In this document: positions 31,991 through 45,961 of the stretch, one piece after another | How the letters are laid out: every line of letters starts with the position of its first letter | Numbering within the stretch: the stretch's first letter is position 1 | Source: Haemaphysalis longicornis | Taxonomy: Eukaryota > Arthropoda > Arachnida > Ixodida > Ixodidae | Direction: 5' to 3' | DNA: 64,000 bases | Assembly (NCBI GenBank): GCA_013339765.2 | Contig: CM023448.1 | Coordinates: 112,156,508 to 112,220,507 of the forward strand | Position numbers and translations under genes: made by a program | Notes under the pieces: model-generated | The model's input: only the letters and a program-made list of their open reading frames with translations | Database searches by the model: none | What the model was told of the DNA's origin: nothing

Positions 31991-34486
31991 CCTCCACCCC
32001 TCCCCCCGCTTTTTAACGCAGTAGAACGTTTTGGGTTGCGTATGTCGCAACGCAGCTGAACGTTGTTGAAGGTGAGCTGAGTGAAAGTACCAGCCGAAGC
32101 CTTTTCTTTATGTGAGAATTTGGCGCAGAAGAATGCAATGAAAGGATGCGACACAATTTGCCACATGCGATGTACGCTTGTCTCCAGAGCTTGAATTACC
32201 CATTAGCTCTTCTGGGTGTTTAGGAACCACTGTTGCTGCGGCGTGTTGTGGACGCAGTGGTATTACACAAAATGATTCCTTTCTCGGCTTCGTGCACAGG
32301 CGACCACAATCCGAGCAAGGTTTGTTACAAGAAACTCTACAAGGTAGGTTTGTTACAAGGTAGGGGAAGTGATAACACATAACGATAAAAACAGCCCTAA
32401 AAATGAAAGAGTGGCCGCTTCTGGCCGCAGACTGAACTCTGTGCATACCCGCGTTCCGTTTATCGATGCCTTCTTGAGGACGTGAAAGTTCGCGCGCGAG
32501 CTCACGCGGGGCCAATTTATCGAGCGTGCGCTGTGTGTGCGCGGCTGCATTCGGCTCTGATCAGCTGCGGCGCCGCGTCCACAAGAACACGCGGTCGCTG
32601 TGGGGGTGGTCTTCCCACAGGTATCGCTTGCACCACGCGATCGGGGAGGGCGTACGCGCGTGGTAACGCAACTCGATTCGTGCACACCGGCGAGTCCCGC
32701 ATGGATGGCCCGGTCAACCCTAAATATAAACCCCACGCATGGAGTATCGCCAGCGGCTACCTGCAAGCCCCTGTATGTGCGTGTTCGCGTACGCCAGTGC
32801 TTGGCGAGCGGCGCGCGAAATATAAACGTATCAATATGGCCACGTATACACTTGCACGGTTCCCCTTTCCGAGGAATGTACCTGGAAGGCAGGGCACCGC
32901 ACGACGACGAAGACTGATGCTGGCGTGTAGACATGTTCGGCAGGCCGCTACCGTGCGAGCGGCGGCGGCCGTGTACACACGCGGCGGGAGGAATTAGAAC
33001 GGCGGACGGGTGATGGCGGCGGTGAGAGTGGCTCCTCGTGAGCTCCCCCGAAAAAGCGCCCGTCACGAGGAGGCCACTCATCGGGCGCCGTAATCGCAGC
33101 CGCGGGGATTCGGCGTGATACGAGCACTTGGACGGCGCTTGATCGAGATACAGCGCCGGCGTCCTTTTTCCACTGGTCGTCGCCTCCCCGTCTAATAACG
33201 GGGTGCCCCATCGCTCGCGGCTGCCGTGTCGCTTCCCGCAAGCTTCGCCAGGCGGCCGGGTGTTGGGCGCGCCGGTACGCGTCGGCGGCCTGCCAACAAC
33301 GATGATCGCGTTTACCGCTCCCGTGAACGAAGAGAGCACGGGGAGGAGTGCCCGCGCCAAGTCGGGCGGCGCGCTAATCAAAAAGATTTAACGAATTGAG
33401 TTCAAGTCGACTGGTTTGTGAGCACTGCAATTTTCGTCGCGTGGCTCGCTTTCTTTCTCGCGCGCGAGTGTGTGCGCCTGGGTCCGATTGAAGTCGCGTG
33501 ACAGAACCATGTGAAGATTGAGACGATGAGGAGGAGCGTTGGCGTGCCATTGTTTTCGTCCTGTGGTCTTAATTTCAACTTTACATTGAAGATCAAGCCA
33601 CTGCGACATTTCTTCTCTCTCTCTCTTTCCCTCTCTGCACTGTAGGCTTGGTAATGCTCATGGGGGGACCTGCTACTGATTGAACTCGAATGTAAAACAA
33701 TCTCGTCGATTGACGTCTGCAGCCCTTGGCAATTACCTAAACGTCGTTTTCAATAAACTGTAGGTGCTCTGCTTTCCTTTGACGAAAACAACAAGCTCGA
33801 CGCTTGGTTATGTTTCCGAAATCAGTGCTCGCGAAATACTAATGGTCGCCGCCCATTGTAACTCGCTCAGGGCATCTCCGGAGAGATGCATAACGTTTCA
33901 GACAGTTGCTACTAAGGAACGTGCCACTGGGCACCACACTTCCGGCATGCGAACAAAGGGTATGCAGGGCAAAATTGCGATTGGCGCTTGGTGGTTTTTT
34001 CAGAGTGCTGCAAGTTGAATGACTGGGGCGCGGAACGTCAGCATTACCTACTTCTGTGACCAGCCACAGCCATTCGCGGACGTCGAAATTGGACCAACAC
34101 GGGGCCTATAGGCATCGTCCAACGCAAGAACTCTGCTACTGGAAAAGCAGCTGCAATGTATATTGAAGGCATTAGCCCCACTAACAGCAGAGCTTGCCAC
34201 TCGGAGTTTGTACGTTCGTCAGGGCTAGCCACGCGATAACTGTTTGCATGGGGAAGATTTATCCAGTTTAAAAAATGCTAGATAGAAGTTTCAGTGCATG
34301 GCACTGTTGCTGCTTGTTATTGCAAAAGTTCATATTTGAAGGTTTTACAGCGTGAGCTGCACCAGGCGAATTCAGATTTAGTGTCGATGTCTTCGAAATC
34401 CCCCAAGTGTGCTTCATTCTGCACTTGCGCGTAAAGCGGTGAAGGTCGCCCACGGAATCGACGCAATTGGAGCTGCATTTCTCATA
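31991..34486. other. No gene recognised; CpG-rich region with long opposed frames
   Basis: 32480-33380 is strongly CpG-rich. A 342-codon minus frame (32353-33381) and a 171-codon plus frame (32482-32997) overlap there. Neither has a domain, signal peptide or membrane segment I recognise. Long frames on both strands are expected in such DNA, so I do not call a gene. A short (CT)n lies at 33613-33628. Confidence 0.4.
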
Positions 34487-34640
34487 GTCGTGAAGCAAAT
34501 AAAAAAATTGGTCGCCATCCCGCCCTGCGAAAGTGGATGTCCAGCAGAGCTGTTGTAAACCACTACAAAGGGCTGATGGAGGAGGGTATAAAATGTTTCT
34601 CGTCGTCTCACCGGGATCGTCGCTTGCGCTCGGCTAGTGT
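34487..34640 (-). repeat. Dispersed ~150-bp repeat, copy A (minus)
   Basis: The reverse complement of this segment matches 52187-52335: CGCAAGCGAC, GACGAG..ACATTT.ATACC, then GTAGTGGTTTACAACAGC, GCTGGACATCCACTTTCGCA and GGG.GGATGGCG. Both copies stay open for VVYNS(S/C)AGHPLSQG in one frame. The family is not identified. Confidence 0.75.
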
Positions 34641-36326
34641 CACTAGATGAGGGTACTGAGTATCGGCACTCTTTTCTCCAATAGTTCCGTGCCGCCTCCA
34701 TGATCATTGGTCAATTTGCATTACGTGGCCTTTGTTTACACTGCGACGGTTCGTGGGCGCCGCCAATTTGTTGTTTATGCGTTTTAGGGCCCTATTCTCG
34801 ACTGCACAAATTCCCAGGGAACTGGGAAATTTGCCGGAACTGTTTTCTGATTGGCTTTTAATTTTGGTCACGTGCTTCCGGTTGACAAACCGGTTGTGTG
34901 TGGTTTCTTCATTTTGACGTTTCATGGCGTTTACTGTCACCAGTTCTAAAGTTTGACTTATTTCTCTCTACTGAAAGCGCATAATTCTTGGCCGGCAATG
35001 AAAAACTAGGCTAAATGCACCGGACATGACAACGTAGGCCTGTATTTGCTATTCAACAACAATACTCTTGTAATACACGCCCTCTCTGTGATTGGCTGAG
35101 AAGGTGTGACGTAATTTAAACAGTTGGCGGGAACGATCACGTCACACATTGGCAACTTCAGCCTGCGTACAAGTGACGTAATGTTACGCAACAGCTTGAA
35201 AATGGCGGCTGCTTTTGCCGCGAAATAGGGCAAAAAATTTCTCCGACCTTCGGCGCCACGAAATGTCGGTGAATTTGTAGCAGGCGCAGTTTCGCATGAC
35301 GCGCGGTTTAAAGCATGTTTTCTACCTAAAGAAATAATCATTTCAACTGTTTCCAAGTCAGCGATCAAGGAGCATACAAATAACGTGCAGAATTTTGCTT
35401 TTCATGTTTGGCAATGAAATAAAAAATGATTTGTTTGGCGTAACCGCAACTTAAGAGGCAAGCCTCTCCATGACAAAGAGAACCCAATGCATGGCATTTG
35501 TCCACACTCGTCCTAGTAAGCTGCTGGGACACATGATTGAACTCAAGAGAAAAATAACAAAGAAAAGTGACTCTTTTGTTCATTACAGCGCTGATTGAAG
35601 TAGAGCTTGACGAATGAGTGAATGGGCGACATCGGTACGCTCCGCGGTTATCAGGCGTAGCGCTTCGCTGCTCTTATGTGTCATACAAGTGATGGTCGCG
35701 GCCGTTTTTTTATGTGATCCCGCCATAAACTTGTAACATAGCAGCAGACGATAGCGTGGTGGCGGTGGCTTGCATTGAAGCAGATAGCTCAACTATGTTA
35801 CTAAAATCGATTGAAAGAAATAAATGGATACGATAAAAAAGATCGTGTGATGTTCTTTCGCTCAACATCCCCCTTTCGCTCGCTTTTGGATCAACGTTAC
35901 TCGATCGCCTTGTGGTGTTGACGACAATTTTGACCTGCAGAAATGTGTTTCCCTTGCCAACCTCAGGTACCGTCTAAATTGTTATAATACATGCCAAGGT
36001 TTTTAAAATCTTTTATGCGCAATATTTAACAACTTGGTTGCGATCTTTACGAGTGAAGCGTCAAATTACCTTGCATGTCGTCAGAGCTATATGTGCATCA
36101 CGCCACTGATTGCTTAAGCCATGCTTATGCAAGAAAACATGGCGAACTGCCTGATAATTTGTGCAGTCGTGAATAGGGCCCTTAGCCGTTTAACTCTGGT
36201 AGGCTTAGCGTGTCCTGCCTGCTCTGCGGCTGCACGCGACTGACGTTGTTCCGAATGGGAATCAAAGGTAACGCGTGTAACAGCATTTCAGTAGCAGAAC
36301 TGTGTCCAAAGATGCGGAAAATGCTG
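34641..36326. other. No gene recognised
   Basis: AT-rich stretches alternate with TGACGT-containing words (35105-35190), and there are short open frames without motifs. No element ends were recognised. Confidence 0.4.
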
Positions 36327-36590
36327 GGCCCTGCCTATAGCCTGACGCATGCTCTCGGCGTCTTGGGCAAGAACTGCTCCATTTAGTGACACTAGTCCTG
36401 CCTAGCCTTCAAAGATAATCTGCAAACATAATCTTTACCAGGAACACATGGGTGGGGGTTGGGGGTTCCAGTGTTCACAGGCGCCTTATAATCCATAATG
36501 CGGTTTCGTTGCTTGTTTTGGGATAAACTGAATTCTGAGCTCTGAGCTGCATGCCTGATTAGCCTGACGCATGCGCTCGGCGTCTTAGGC
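36327..36590 (-). repeat. GCATGCGTCAGG dispersed repeat, two minus-strand pieces
   Basis: 36327-36411 and 36562-36590, read on the minus strand, carry GCCCAAGACGCCGAG followed by CATGCGTCAGGCTA. The same words occur on the plus strand at 51184-51242 and 52101-52164. A poorly conserved spacer lies between the two pieces. Confidence 0.65.
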
Positions 36591-38012
36591 CTTGGCACCT
36601 TGGCGTTTTTGACCACGGAGGTCGTTTTTGCCCACGGCGATGAAACCGTTGGGGGGGGGGGAAGGGGGTAGAAATATACAGCTTTGCTGTAAAAAGCGCC
36701 TAGAAAGCGCGGCGACATGATGCAAATTGACAGCGTGAGCTGTTAGATGGTCAGTTGAGGCTGCGCTGTGATTTGACTTGACATTGTGTCGATAACGCGA
36801 AAGGGCGGATCGTGCGATCTTGACATATTGCCCTTTTCGTGGCACTTGCTATCGGTTCGCTAGTTCTCTCGCCCTTTCTCTCACCGTTTTTTCATGCGTG
36901 TATATAAAAATAAGCTGTGCTTGCTTAGTGCGGACGCCTCGATTCACTCGACCTAAAGGCTATGCCATAACTTCAGTTTCGGTTCCGTATTGCGCGATCA
37001 TTGGCGCTGTCGATTCCCATCATGTATTCGTGGTCGGCCACCATTTTTTTACAGCTACGTCGAGCGCAATCTCTGTAAGTGTCATCGGCGTAGACAAAAT
37101 AGTCGAATATCGAAGAATGGGATGAGACGTCTCCCATGCGGAGATAATCGTGGTTGTACTCTTCAGAGGGCCGAGAAAGCTCATAAACGCCACAGAACCA
37201 GCTTTGTTGCCCTAGCATGCCTTACTTAGTGAAATGATTATTAGTATATTCTTAGGGTCTACAAAGGTCTCAGTTCGCGTTTCTTTTTATAGACGATTCT
37301 CGGGGCATTCCTGAACTGAGTAGTCTACAGAAACAACTCGTCGAGCAGCTGTCGTCATTTTGTGCTTCGAAGACGACGTCCAAGTGGAAGTGAGGGCACT
37401 GTTATGGTAACATTGCAGGACACCCTACAGATACGGTGTTTCCATGACCCCAGCCACGAAGATACTGGAAACAGATGTCAGTTATCATAGAGCATCATGA
37501 CACATCCCGCTCTACTGCGTGACGGGTCATTAGTAGAATCGCAACGGATTCCCAGAAAGCAACGCAATCGGTCCCCTCCTTAAGGTGTCGAGAAGGGTCG
37601 GATAGCTTTCCAGGGGTGGGTCGTAGTGCTGCTGTAATAGGTTGCCGCAAATCTGCAACATCTTTTTCAGAAGAAACTGTAGCGCATTGAGTACCTGAGA
37701 TGCCTAATATGCACTTCAATGGAACGGTATGTTAATTAATTGGAACCATTTTCCGGCATACACATTTTCAGCAACTCAGGTGTGCCTTTCCGGCTCATCA
37801 CAGTTCTTCAGGGACTGATTAATCTGGGGTCCTTAAGTCCTGCGAGCAACTGCATGCACTGTACGTATCACGAATTTTCCACCGCCGTATGGACCATCAT
37901 CGTTACACAGGCTCCCGTATGTTGTACCTTGGAATCTTTATTGCTCGAACTGCCTGTATTTTCTGCCCCCTTCGAGGTCGAAATAACGGTATGGCAGAGT
38001 ATAGACAGCCGC

Positions 38013-38013
<1 letters not shown>
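36591..38013. other. No gene recognised
   Basis: It contains a G run at 36651-36669 and short open frames without motifs. The stretch leading into the microsatellite at 38014 shows no coding signature. Confidence 0.4.
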
Positions 38014-38043
<30 letters not shown>

Positions 38044-38210
38044 TGTATGTATGTATGTATGTATGTATGTATGTATGTATGTATGTAGCGTATGTATGTA
38101 TGTATGTCATGTATGCATGCATGCATGTATGTCTGTATGTATTATGCATGTCATGCATGTATGTATGTATGTATGTATGTATGTATGTATGTATGTATGT
38201 ATGTATGTAT
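38014..38210 (+). repeat. (ATGT)n microsatellite
   Basis: There are two long runs of ATGT (38014-38086 and about 38158-38210) joined by an interrupted part with CATGCATGCATG. It abuts the left end of the foldback element directly. The 207-codon frame across it encodes only Met-Tyr-Val-Cys repeats and is an artefact. Confidence 0.95.
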
Positions 38211-38211
38211 A

Positions 38212-38777
38212 CAGGGTGTTGCGACGATAATTGGAACCCTTCAAAAATTTTTCCTGAGCGAACCGCCGCTCTGTTCGCGCTCAAACTTGCCACGAAGGTC
38301 GCAATTTGTGGTCTGTTTTGTTTGATACCGGGAGCAACGATGGTACTTACATGTATATTCTGAAAATAAATAAAAACGATTTTCGCCTATGGGAAAATGG
38401 CGGCTGATTTGGACGTGCGAGCAAGCGCATGTTGATGTTGGAACGACGGAACCACCTGCAGAGTGAAACGCATGTTTGGGATTGAGGTACGGAGCCAAAT
38501 GGTGCAGCAGACTATCAGAAAATGCACCTAGAAATGAGCGAACAGACGATCAGAAAACCCGATTTTCGGGCTCGCACGTCCAAATCGCCGCCGTTTTTCC
38601 ATAGGCGAAAATCGTTTTTATTTATTTTCAGGATAAACAGGTAAGTATCGTCGTTGTTCCCGGTGTCAAACAAAATAGACCACAAAATGCGACCTTCGTG
38701 TGAAGTTTGAGCGCGAACAGAGCGGCGGTTCGCTCAGGAAAATTTTTTAGTGTTCCAATTACCGTCGCAACACACTG
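38212..38777. mobile_element. 566-bp foldback/TIR element (Tc1-mariner-like MITE candidate)
   Basis: The arms are about 210 bp each: 38212-38422 and the reverse complement at 38570-38777, with few mismatches. The ends are CAGGGTGTTGCGACG on the left and CGTCGCAACACACTG on the right, each flanked by TA, which is the target site of Tc1/mariner elements. Shared inner words include GAGCGAACCGCCGCTCTGTTCGCGCTCAAACTT (split here as GAGCGAACCGCCGCTC and TGTTCGCGCTCAAACTT) and AAAATAAATAAAAACG. The 147-bp centre has no coding capacity. The element lies exactly between an (ATGT)n and an (AT)n array. Confidence 0.85.
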
Positions 38778-39910
<1,133 letters not shown>

Positions 39911-39950
<40 letters not shown>

Positions 39951-39952
39951 TG

Positions 39953-39985
<33 letters not shown>

Positions 39986-39990
39986 GTGCG

Positions 39991-40031
<41 letters not shown>

Positions 40032-40060
40032 TGTGTGTGTAGGCGTGCGTGCGTGCGCGA
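39911..40060 (+). repeat. (GTGC)n / (GT)n compound microsatellite
   Basis: TGCG tetranucleotides alternate with long GT runs across the segment, with ends in GTGCGTGCGC. It has no coding meaning. Confidence 0.95.
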
Positions 40061-42659
40061 AATATATGTGCTTGAAATGAGCTAGAAGGATAAACCTACC
40101 GCGGGATGTCATTAATTGCTTGTAAACAACCAAATCTTGGATTGAAGGCGTGCACAGGCGTGGCAGCGGAGGGCTATGGTTTTATTTAAAACGCCTTATG
40201 TGTTTTGACGCCCGGGATCTTTGTGTTTCGTAAAAAAAGAAGACCTGTCCCACTGGCTGCGTATCCCAGCCTCGACCTTGTGTTCAGCAGCATCGTGCTG
40301 TATATTATGTGGTATGCATACATTTGCGACTGGATCCACAACAAAGAACAGGGGATGAACACGGAATGTGTAGAGTCTATAGATGGAATCGCAATAATAC
40401 CAACTAAAAAGGGGGTTTGAAGAATGCTTAAGGGGAACACACCTCCATTTCTTGCTTGTTACCCCTGAGATCGCAGCGGTAGAAGGGCACCTAAGAATAG
40501 GCAGGCACAAGTTGCGGACCATCCAGAGTCTGCTATGGAGTCGGTGGTGTTGAAAATAATCGACGTTACAGGTTTTTGCTGATAATAATTACGTTTACAC
40601 GATACTCCGCGTTCTCATTACAATTTTGAGACGGAAGAATTATAAATTGTCGCGGAGGGGTATCGTGTACATTCCACGACTGGAAATATTCATCTCAGCC
40701 TTACATTTCTGGTCTCAAAGACGCTCTCGTCCAGGTCGGCTCACGCCTGTCTTTAGAAGTTGGTCATCTTGATTTCTGACCTTTGCTACCGCACGACGAG
40801 GCGCTGAGTCGCGTCCCGCACGTTAACCCGAGGTCGCGTGCCTACAGGTCAGCGAGAGGTCTCCCTTTCGGCGGCCCGTGCATATAGTCCCTACGCCAAA
40901 CACGGTGACCCCGAGGCATGCACGCCTGGCTAGGGCCATCAACCTCCCCCGCAACGCCCACCCTGCGCGGGCTTTCGCTTCCGACGACACGATCCGGTAA
41001 GCATGGCTGGTATCTGCTCCATCCATTAGGCAGCGATAAACGCTTTGCCGCTGCTGTGGCTGCAAATGAAGGCTAATGTAGTCGCCCGTGCATGCGGATT
41101 CCTTTCTGCTGCTTCTAGCTGGCCCCGTTGGCGCCGCGGCGTCGGTCCTGAGGATGAAATTAACAGGTTATTTATGCGACAAGCATAATTCATCTGCAAG
41201 AGACATATCTGAAAGCAACTTGGGCAAACTTTCATCCACAGTGTGGTGCATTTAGAAAAGACACGGGTGACTGCACACAGTCTTCACGTGCCGTGCACTG
41301 CATGGCAGAGCATTGGGCCACTCGCAGACCTTGATGCGCTAGGTCACGTGTTGGTGAATACTCTTTGGCGGAATAATTACTGTCTCTTCTTTCTGCATCC
41401 GCAATCGGTTTACTTTACGCTAAAATTACGAACTTGTTAGATGCGGCTGTATTTCAGTAGGTGATTCCACATTGGCATCCGTAGTTTACCCCTTAGACCA
41501 AATGAAAAAGACGATGCTGCGGCCGTTACACTGTGCCTCCGTGCAAAACAGCAACAGATGCTCTTGGACCACGCGTCAAGGAACGCTGCGCGCTGTCCAC
41601 GGGCACCGCACACCCGAGAAAGCAAGAGCAACGTAAATCGCCACTAGAGCAAAGGGCGCAAGCGCCGACAGTGGTGCAGCAACACAAATTAACAAAAACC
41701 CGGGGACTTGTCTGTCTCAGCCCTCCAGGCAATAAAGAGGAATGAAATGGGACGGGCCAGCAACCCACGCGGACGGCTCTTCGGCGAGGTCTCGTGGTGG
41801 CGGCGGCGGCGGCGGTCAACGGGCCATTACGCGCACCAGCAGACGAGAAACTGGGCGCGCGGACAGAGCACGGATGAATCGAGCGCTTGTGTCGGGGCCG
41901 TCGTCGACCTCGTCGTCGTCGCCACGTCTCGAAGGGCGCCTGCCTCGTATAGCTGCCGCCTCTGATCTCTCCTCCACTTGCCGCGCTTCGTTTGCGCGTC
42001 CTCAGCAGACACGCAGGACAGCGCAGACATGGTAACAAAAGCAAGGAATCTAAAGCAAAAAATATAGGAGCGAAGGAAATACTGTCGAATGAAAAGAATG
42101 GAACGACCGCCACAACCGCCGCCCGCCTCTCCGGTGCCGATCTGACAGCCCCTCACTTTACCTCTGCCTTCGTCCCATTAGCAAAAATAAGAACGGCAAA
42201 AGAAGAAAGCGAAGAAAAGTGAAGTCGTCCACGAAGCCATTCCTCTAGTCAGATGCGGGAGAATCGGCGAAAGAAATGACGACGGCGAAAACAATGGCAG
42301 TCCGTCTCACCTGCTTACGGACGGTTTCTTTTTCGTTTGTTTCTTCAGCTTTCTGCGCTCCTTACCGCTGCCTGCGTCCGTTTTTTTGTGGTTGTTGTTT
42401 TGTTTCTGGCCTTTTATTTTCAGCACTGTCGTCTTCTCTCTTTCTTCTTCCGCTCCGCGGTCCTTGATCCGCGTGTTCACGCAGGGTCCTCTGCTGATAA
42501 TGGAACACTCTTGACACTCCAGGATTTGGAGTCGCGGATTTAAGGGTGCGTGCATTGCTTACAGATGGATACGAACCAAAGTTAGCGGAACATGACTGAT
42601 AGTTCACGCGAGACTGCACGAATAGAGACAGCGAGAGAGAGGGCGAAGGAGGGAAAGGG
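40061..42659. other. No gene recognised; CpG-rich patch 41540-42180
   Basis: The minus frame 41526-42113 (195 codons) and several plus frames share the CpG-rich patch. GGCGGCGGCGGC triplets occur at 41802-41815. No domain is recognised. 42330-42450 is C/T-rich. Confidence 0.4.
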
Positions 42660-42689
42660 TTGAAAGCACGTGCAGGCACGTGCTTTCAA
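42660..42689. repeat. Perfect 14-bp palindrome
   Basis: TTGAAAGCACGTGC, two bases (AG), then the exact reverse complement. A T run follows at 42690. It has two CACGTG E-box-like words, one in each arm. It could be the remains of a small foldback element or a protein-binding site. Confidence 0.88.
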
Positions 42690-45600
42690 TTTTTTTCATC
42701 CCTTTAAACTTATCGTATAGAGTAAAGCGCAAATGTCGTCCTTCGGCAAGCCGAACGTTGTTCAAAATTCTTCGAAGACACGGTCGACATTCTCACACGT
42801 TTTAAAATCGGCTCAAAAAGCTTTCCGAGGAGTTACGCCGTGATTTCCTGATTTTACGCCGGTGTACGTTTGTTTGGGCCCCGCGCGTTTTCCTTATCCC
42901 GGTTTGAATTCGACCAGAGCTTCCGTCCGCGATCTTTTCCTTGGAAGCTTAGGTCCCTCGATTACCTCCAGCACCTCCTTTTCGTTCTTTTGTCTTGTGC
43001 TTTCCCCACACTGCAAACCTAGTTTTTGCTGCTCCCGCCTTAATTCGCAGGTTTTCCTTCATTTAATGGGAGAAAAAGAGCGATTTAGCGTCATCTGTGA
43101 CCGCGGGCTCTCGTTTAGATGAGGAGAACAAACAATGGCTGCCCTTCGTTGATGGAGGTCCCTCGTTTATGCACCGATATTCCCCCCAGGCCTTCACTGT
43201 AGATAGGCGCATCTCCTCACGCAACACTCCGAGCACAATTGCTCAGTTGCGCCACTGAAGAAGCACGCCCTTGGAATGACGGTAAGTAAATGAACGACGA
43301 GAAACATTGTAAAAGAGCGTGGTCGCTCTTTCAATTGTTCTTTCGTGTTTATTTTTTGTTTTGAACGTGGGGTGGGAATTTATTCGGTCGGCAACAAGGT
43401 TGCACTTACATTCCTCCCATTTCGGTTCTTTTCACCATGCGGATCGAAAGCCGTGACGAGATTGGCCAGCTTACTCCCGCAGTTTTGTCGACCATTGTGT
43501 GCGCGAAAAAAGAAAAAAAAAATACTTTCCACGCCTGTGAGTTGCTTAATTGTTTCATGCCATTGGGTGAAGTCTACTTCGGCGTACTTTTCTTGTGCGC
43601 ACTGGAAACGTTTTCCCATTATTTTTTTATGTGTAAACGGAGCATTTTCTGCGTCTGCAATGCTGTAACTTTCCTAGCGGTGGAGTAGTGTGCTCAGTAA
43701 TTCTAAAACTTCCTTTTTTGAGGGAGGGGGGTTAGAAATCCGTGTGCAGGCCGCACAACTGCTGCTCCCGCTAGGCGTCGGGCCTCACGTCGCGTAGCAC
43801 TTGCCTAGGCTGTCCTGAGCGAGACGCGCGGTCTCCGATTTCCATCGGTGGGCGTGTCTTCCGCACCGTCTTTGCCCCCCGTGTTCGTCGTTCGCGGCAT
43901 CCGCGATTGAATTGGACGAGGAGAGGTCGGAGAATGCGGCTAAAGGGCTAAACGATTTCTTGCGCCTTCCCTTCTTTTGACCTGTGCCTTCGCTGCTCCC
44001 CTTCGTCCTCCTTCGTGCTCTTAATCTTTTGCATTGTTTCCCGATCGTGTCTTCCCCAGCCGGTTGATAGCGAATGAGCCGGCATCATTGCGGTTGCTCT
44101 GACATCCATGGCGGGGTCGCTGGCAAAGGTGTAATTGGGTGACTTATTTATCGGTGCCTTAGAAAACGTGCCCTCTTGCTTCACCACTGAAGGGCCATTA
44201 GCGGAACCCCGGCTGATGCCCTTGGATCGCGTGATGATGCATACTTTTAACCGGATGACCCGGCGGCACTTGATGTCGAAACCCGAGAGCCCTGTTATTC
44301 GAACCATCCCACCCATGACGCTTGTTGTTAAACAGTGTTGTCGAATATTGTTTGGAAAGGGAGTGTGCGTCGCCGGTTGTACATCCTTCCTGACTTTGAG
44401 TGCCTTCTTTTTTCACTGAAGATAAGTTCGCGAACTGGCAAACTTGAGCGGCGACTGTACAGCCATTGGGCATCCGCAACGACAGAACTCTCGACGCCCC
44501 TAAGCACGGCGAGTCTTTAAACACGGTGTTTTCCCGTGCGTAGCTTTCGTTCGCGTATACCTGTGCGATAGTTTCGCCACTGAGAACGCCATCTTGCACC
44601 TTGACGTCAGTGCCTCTTGTCCCACATTCGCCGTTACTGTTTAGATTACATTGTCCGGGCGAGCGCTGTCTGGCGGCGCAAGATGCGACCTGAAGGCCTG
44701 TAATTGGGCTGCCCCATCGATCGGAATCGCCTCGTGCACGTCCGAATCACGAGCCACACGACTTTTCGCTGCTCCCATTGTTTCTGCTAGCCTGGGCGGC
44801 ACATGTCTTCTGCACATGCACTGCGGTGCAGATGTCTGCTTCGACGTTAAGAGTTCAACGCTGCAGTGTCCGGTTGCCGCGTAATTGGGTGGTCTGTTTG
44901 TGGTCTGGATGTCAATTCTTCGGCGGGACAATTTCTTCTTCATTTTTTTATGTGAGTAATACCCTAGCGAGTAATGCTTTGAGTAAAGTCTTGACTGTGC
45001 CGCCGTTTTCTTTAGAAAAGTAATTGGCCATGATGTTTGAAGTGGACGTTTTTTTTTTCCTTTCAAATCAAAGAGATGCGATATCGGTAAGACAGCCTTT
45101 TCAGTACTCCTTTAGGTTACTGCAGTCGTACAGAGCCGCATGTTTTGTACTTCTGCGCTGTAGCAGAGACAGAAAGAGACAAAACTTTTTAATGAGCAGT
45201 AGATGCGGGGTAGTCCCTTATTTCCGGAATCCATGCTCAGTCTTGGCTCGACTGGCCCTCTCGACCAGCAGAAGTTGATCTTGACACCGGCGCCTTTCTG
45301 CAGAGAATTTTTCTCCTGTCGTTCACCAAGGTGGGAACATACTGAATAAATAATATCTAAAATTATGGCGTACGCCAGTTAAGCTGACGCAGAGGTCAGA
45401 GAAGAGAGCTTGAGGAAATTGCATTGGGCTCTTGATCTCTTTGCGCCTGCTGCAAGAGACGTCGTTCGTAACTTAAAATGTGAAAAAGATTACCCTTGTA
45501 TGATGCATGCAAAGTAATGCTTCATAGCCGTTGACCTTATATACCGCCCTCATATTTACAAATGCATCGGTGCGTCGGATGTGGTCATGTCTGCAACTTC

Positions 45601-45924
45601 CGGTTCCATCCTGCTCCCGATGTGGGCATAGTCTATACATTCGACACCGACACACATTTCCGTGGGGTCCTATAACAAAGATCATTAAGAAGACACTGCG
45701 CGGAGCACTACCCCGCCATTCCCCCCATTCGTTCCAGAGGATGGAGTCTGCACCGTGTTACTCACATAAAGTCGCGGGATGCCGTGCCGTGTGCAACAAG
45801 TGGCGCTCGCGGCACTGAGGCGCAATACTTCAGTGTCCGAATAAAGCACGTCAGGGGCACAAACACAATGAGTGACAACGCCACTGTCCAAACCAATGGC
45901 CGACGATTCCCCCCTCGCCTCTCC
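42690..45924. other. No gene recognised; cluster of minus-strand frames 43948-45066
   Basis: Three minus-strand frames (43948-44316, 44198-44599, 44641-45066; 122 to 141 codons) follow one another and could be a decayed coding region of an unknown element, but I recognise no motif in them. An A run lies at 43513-43521. Nothing else is seen. Confidence 0.35.
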
Positions 45925-45961
45925 TCTCTCTCTCTCTCATCTCTCTCTCTCTCTCTCTCTC
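45925..45961 (+). repeat. (CT)n microsatellite
   Basis: CT dinucleotides, interrupted once by CAT. No other feature adjoins it. Confidence 0.93.

Noticed and set aside
37740..38363. 207-codon open frame with Met-Tyr-Val-Cys repeats
   Set aside because: It is the translation of the (ATGT)n microsatellite; the other strand gives an equally empty His-Thr-Tyr-Ile repeat.
41526..42113. 195-codon minus-strand frame
   Set aside because: CpG-rich DNA with open frames in several phases on both strands and no domain.
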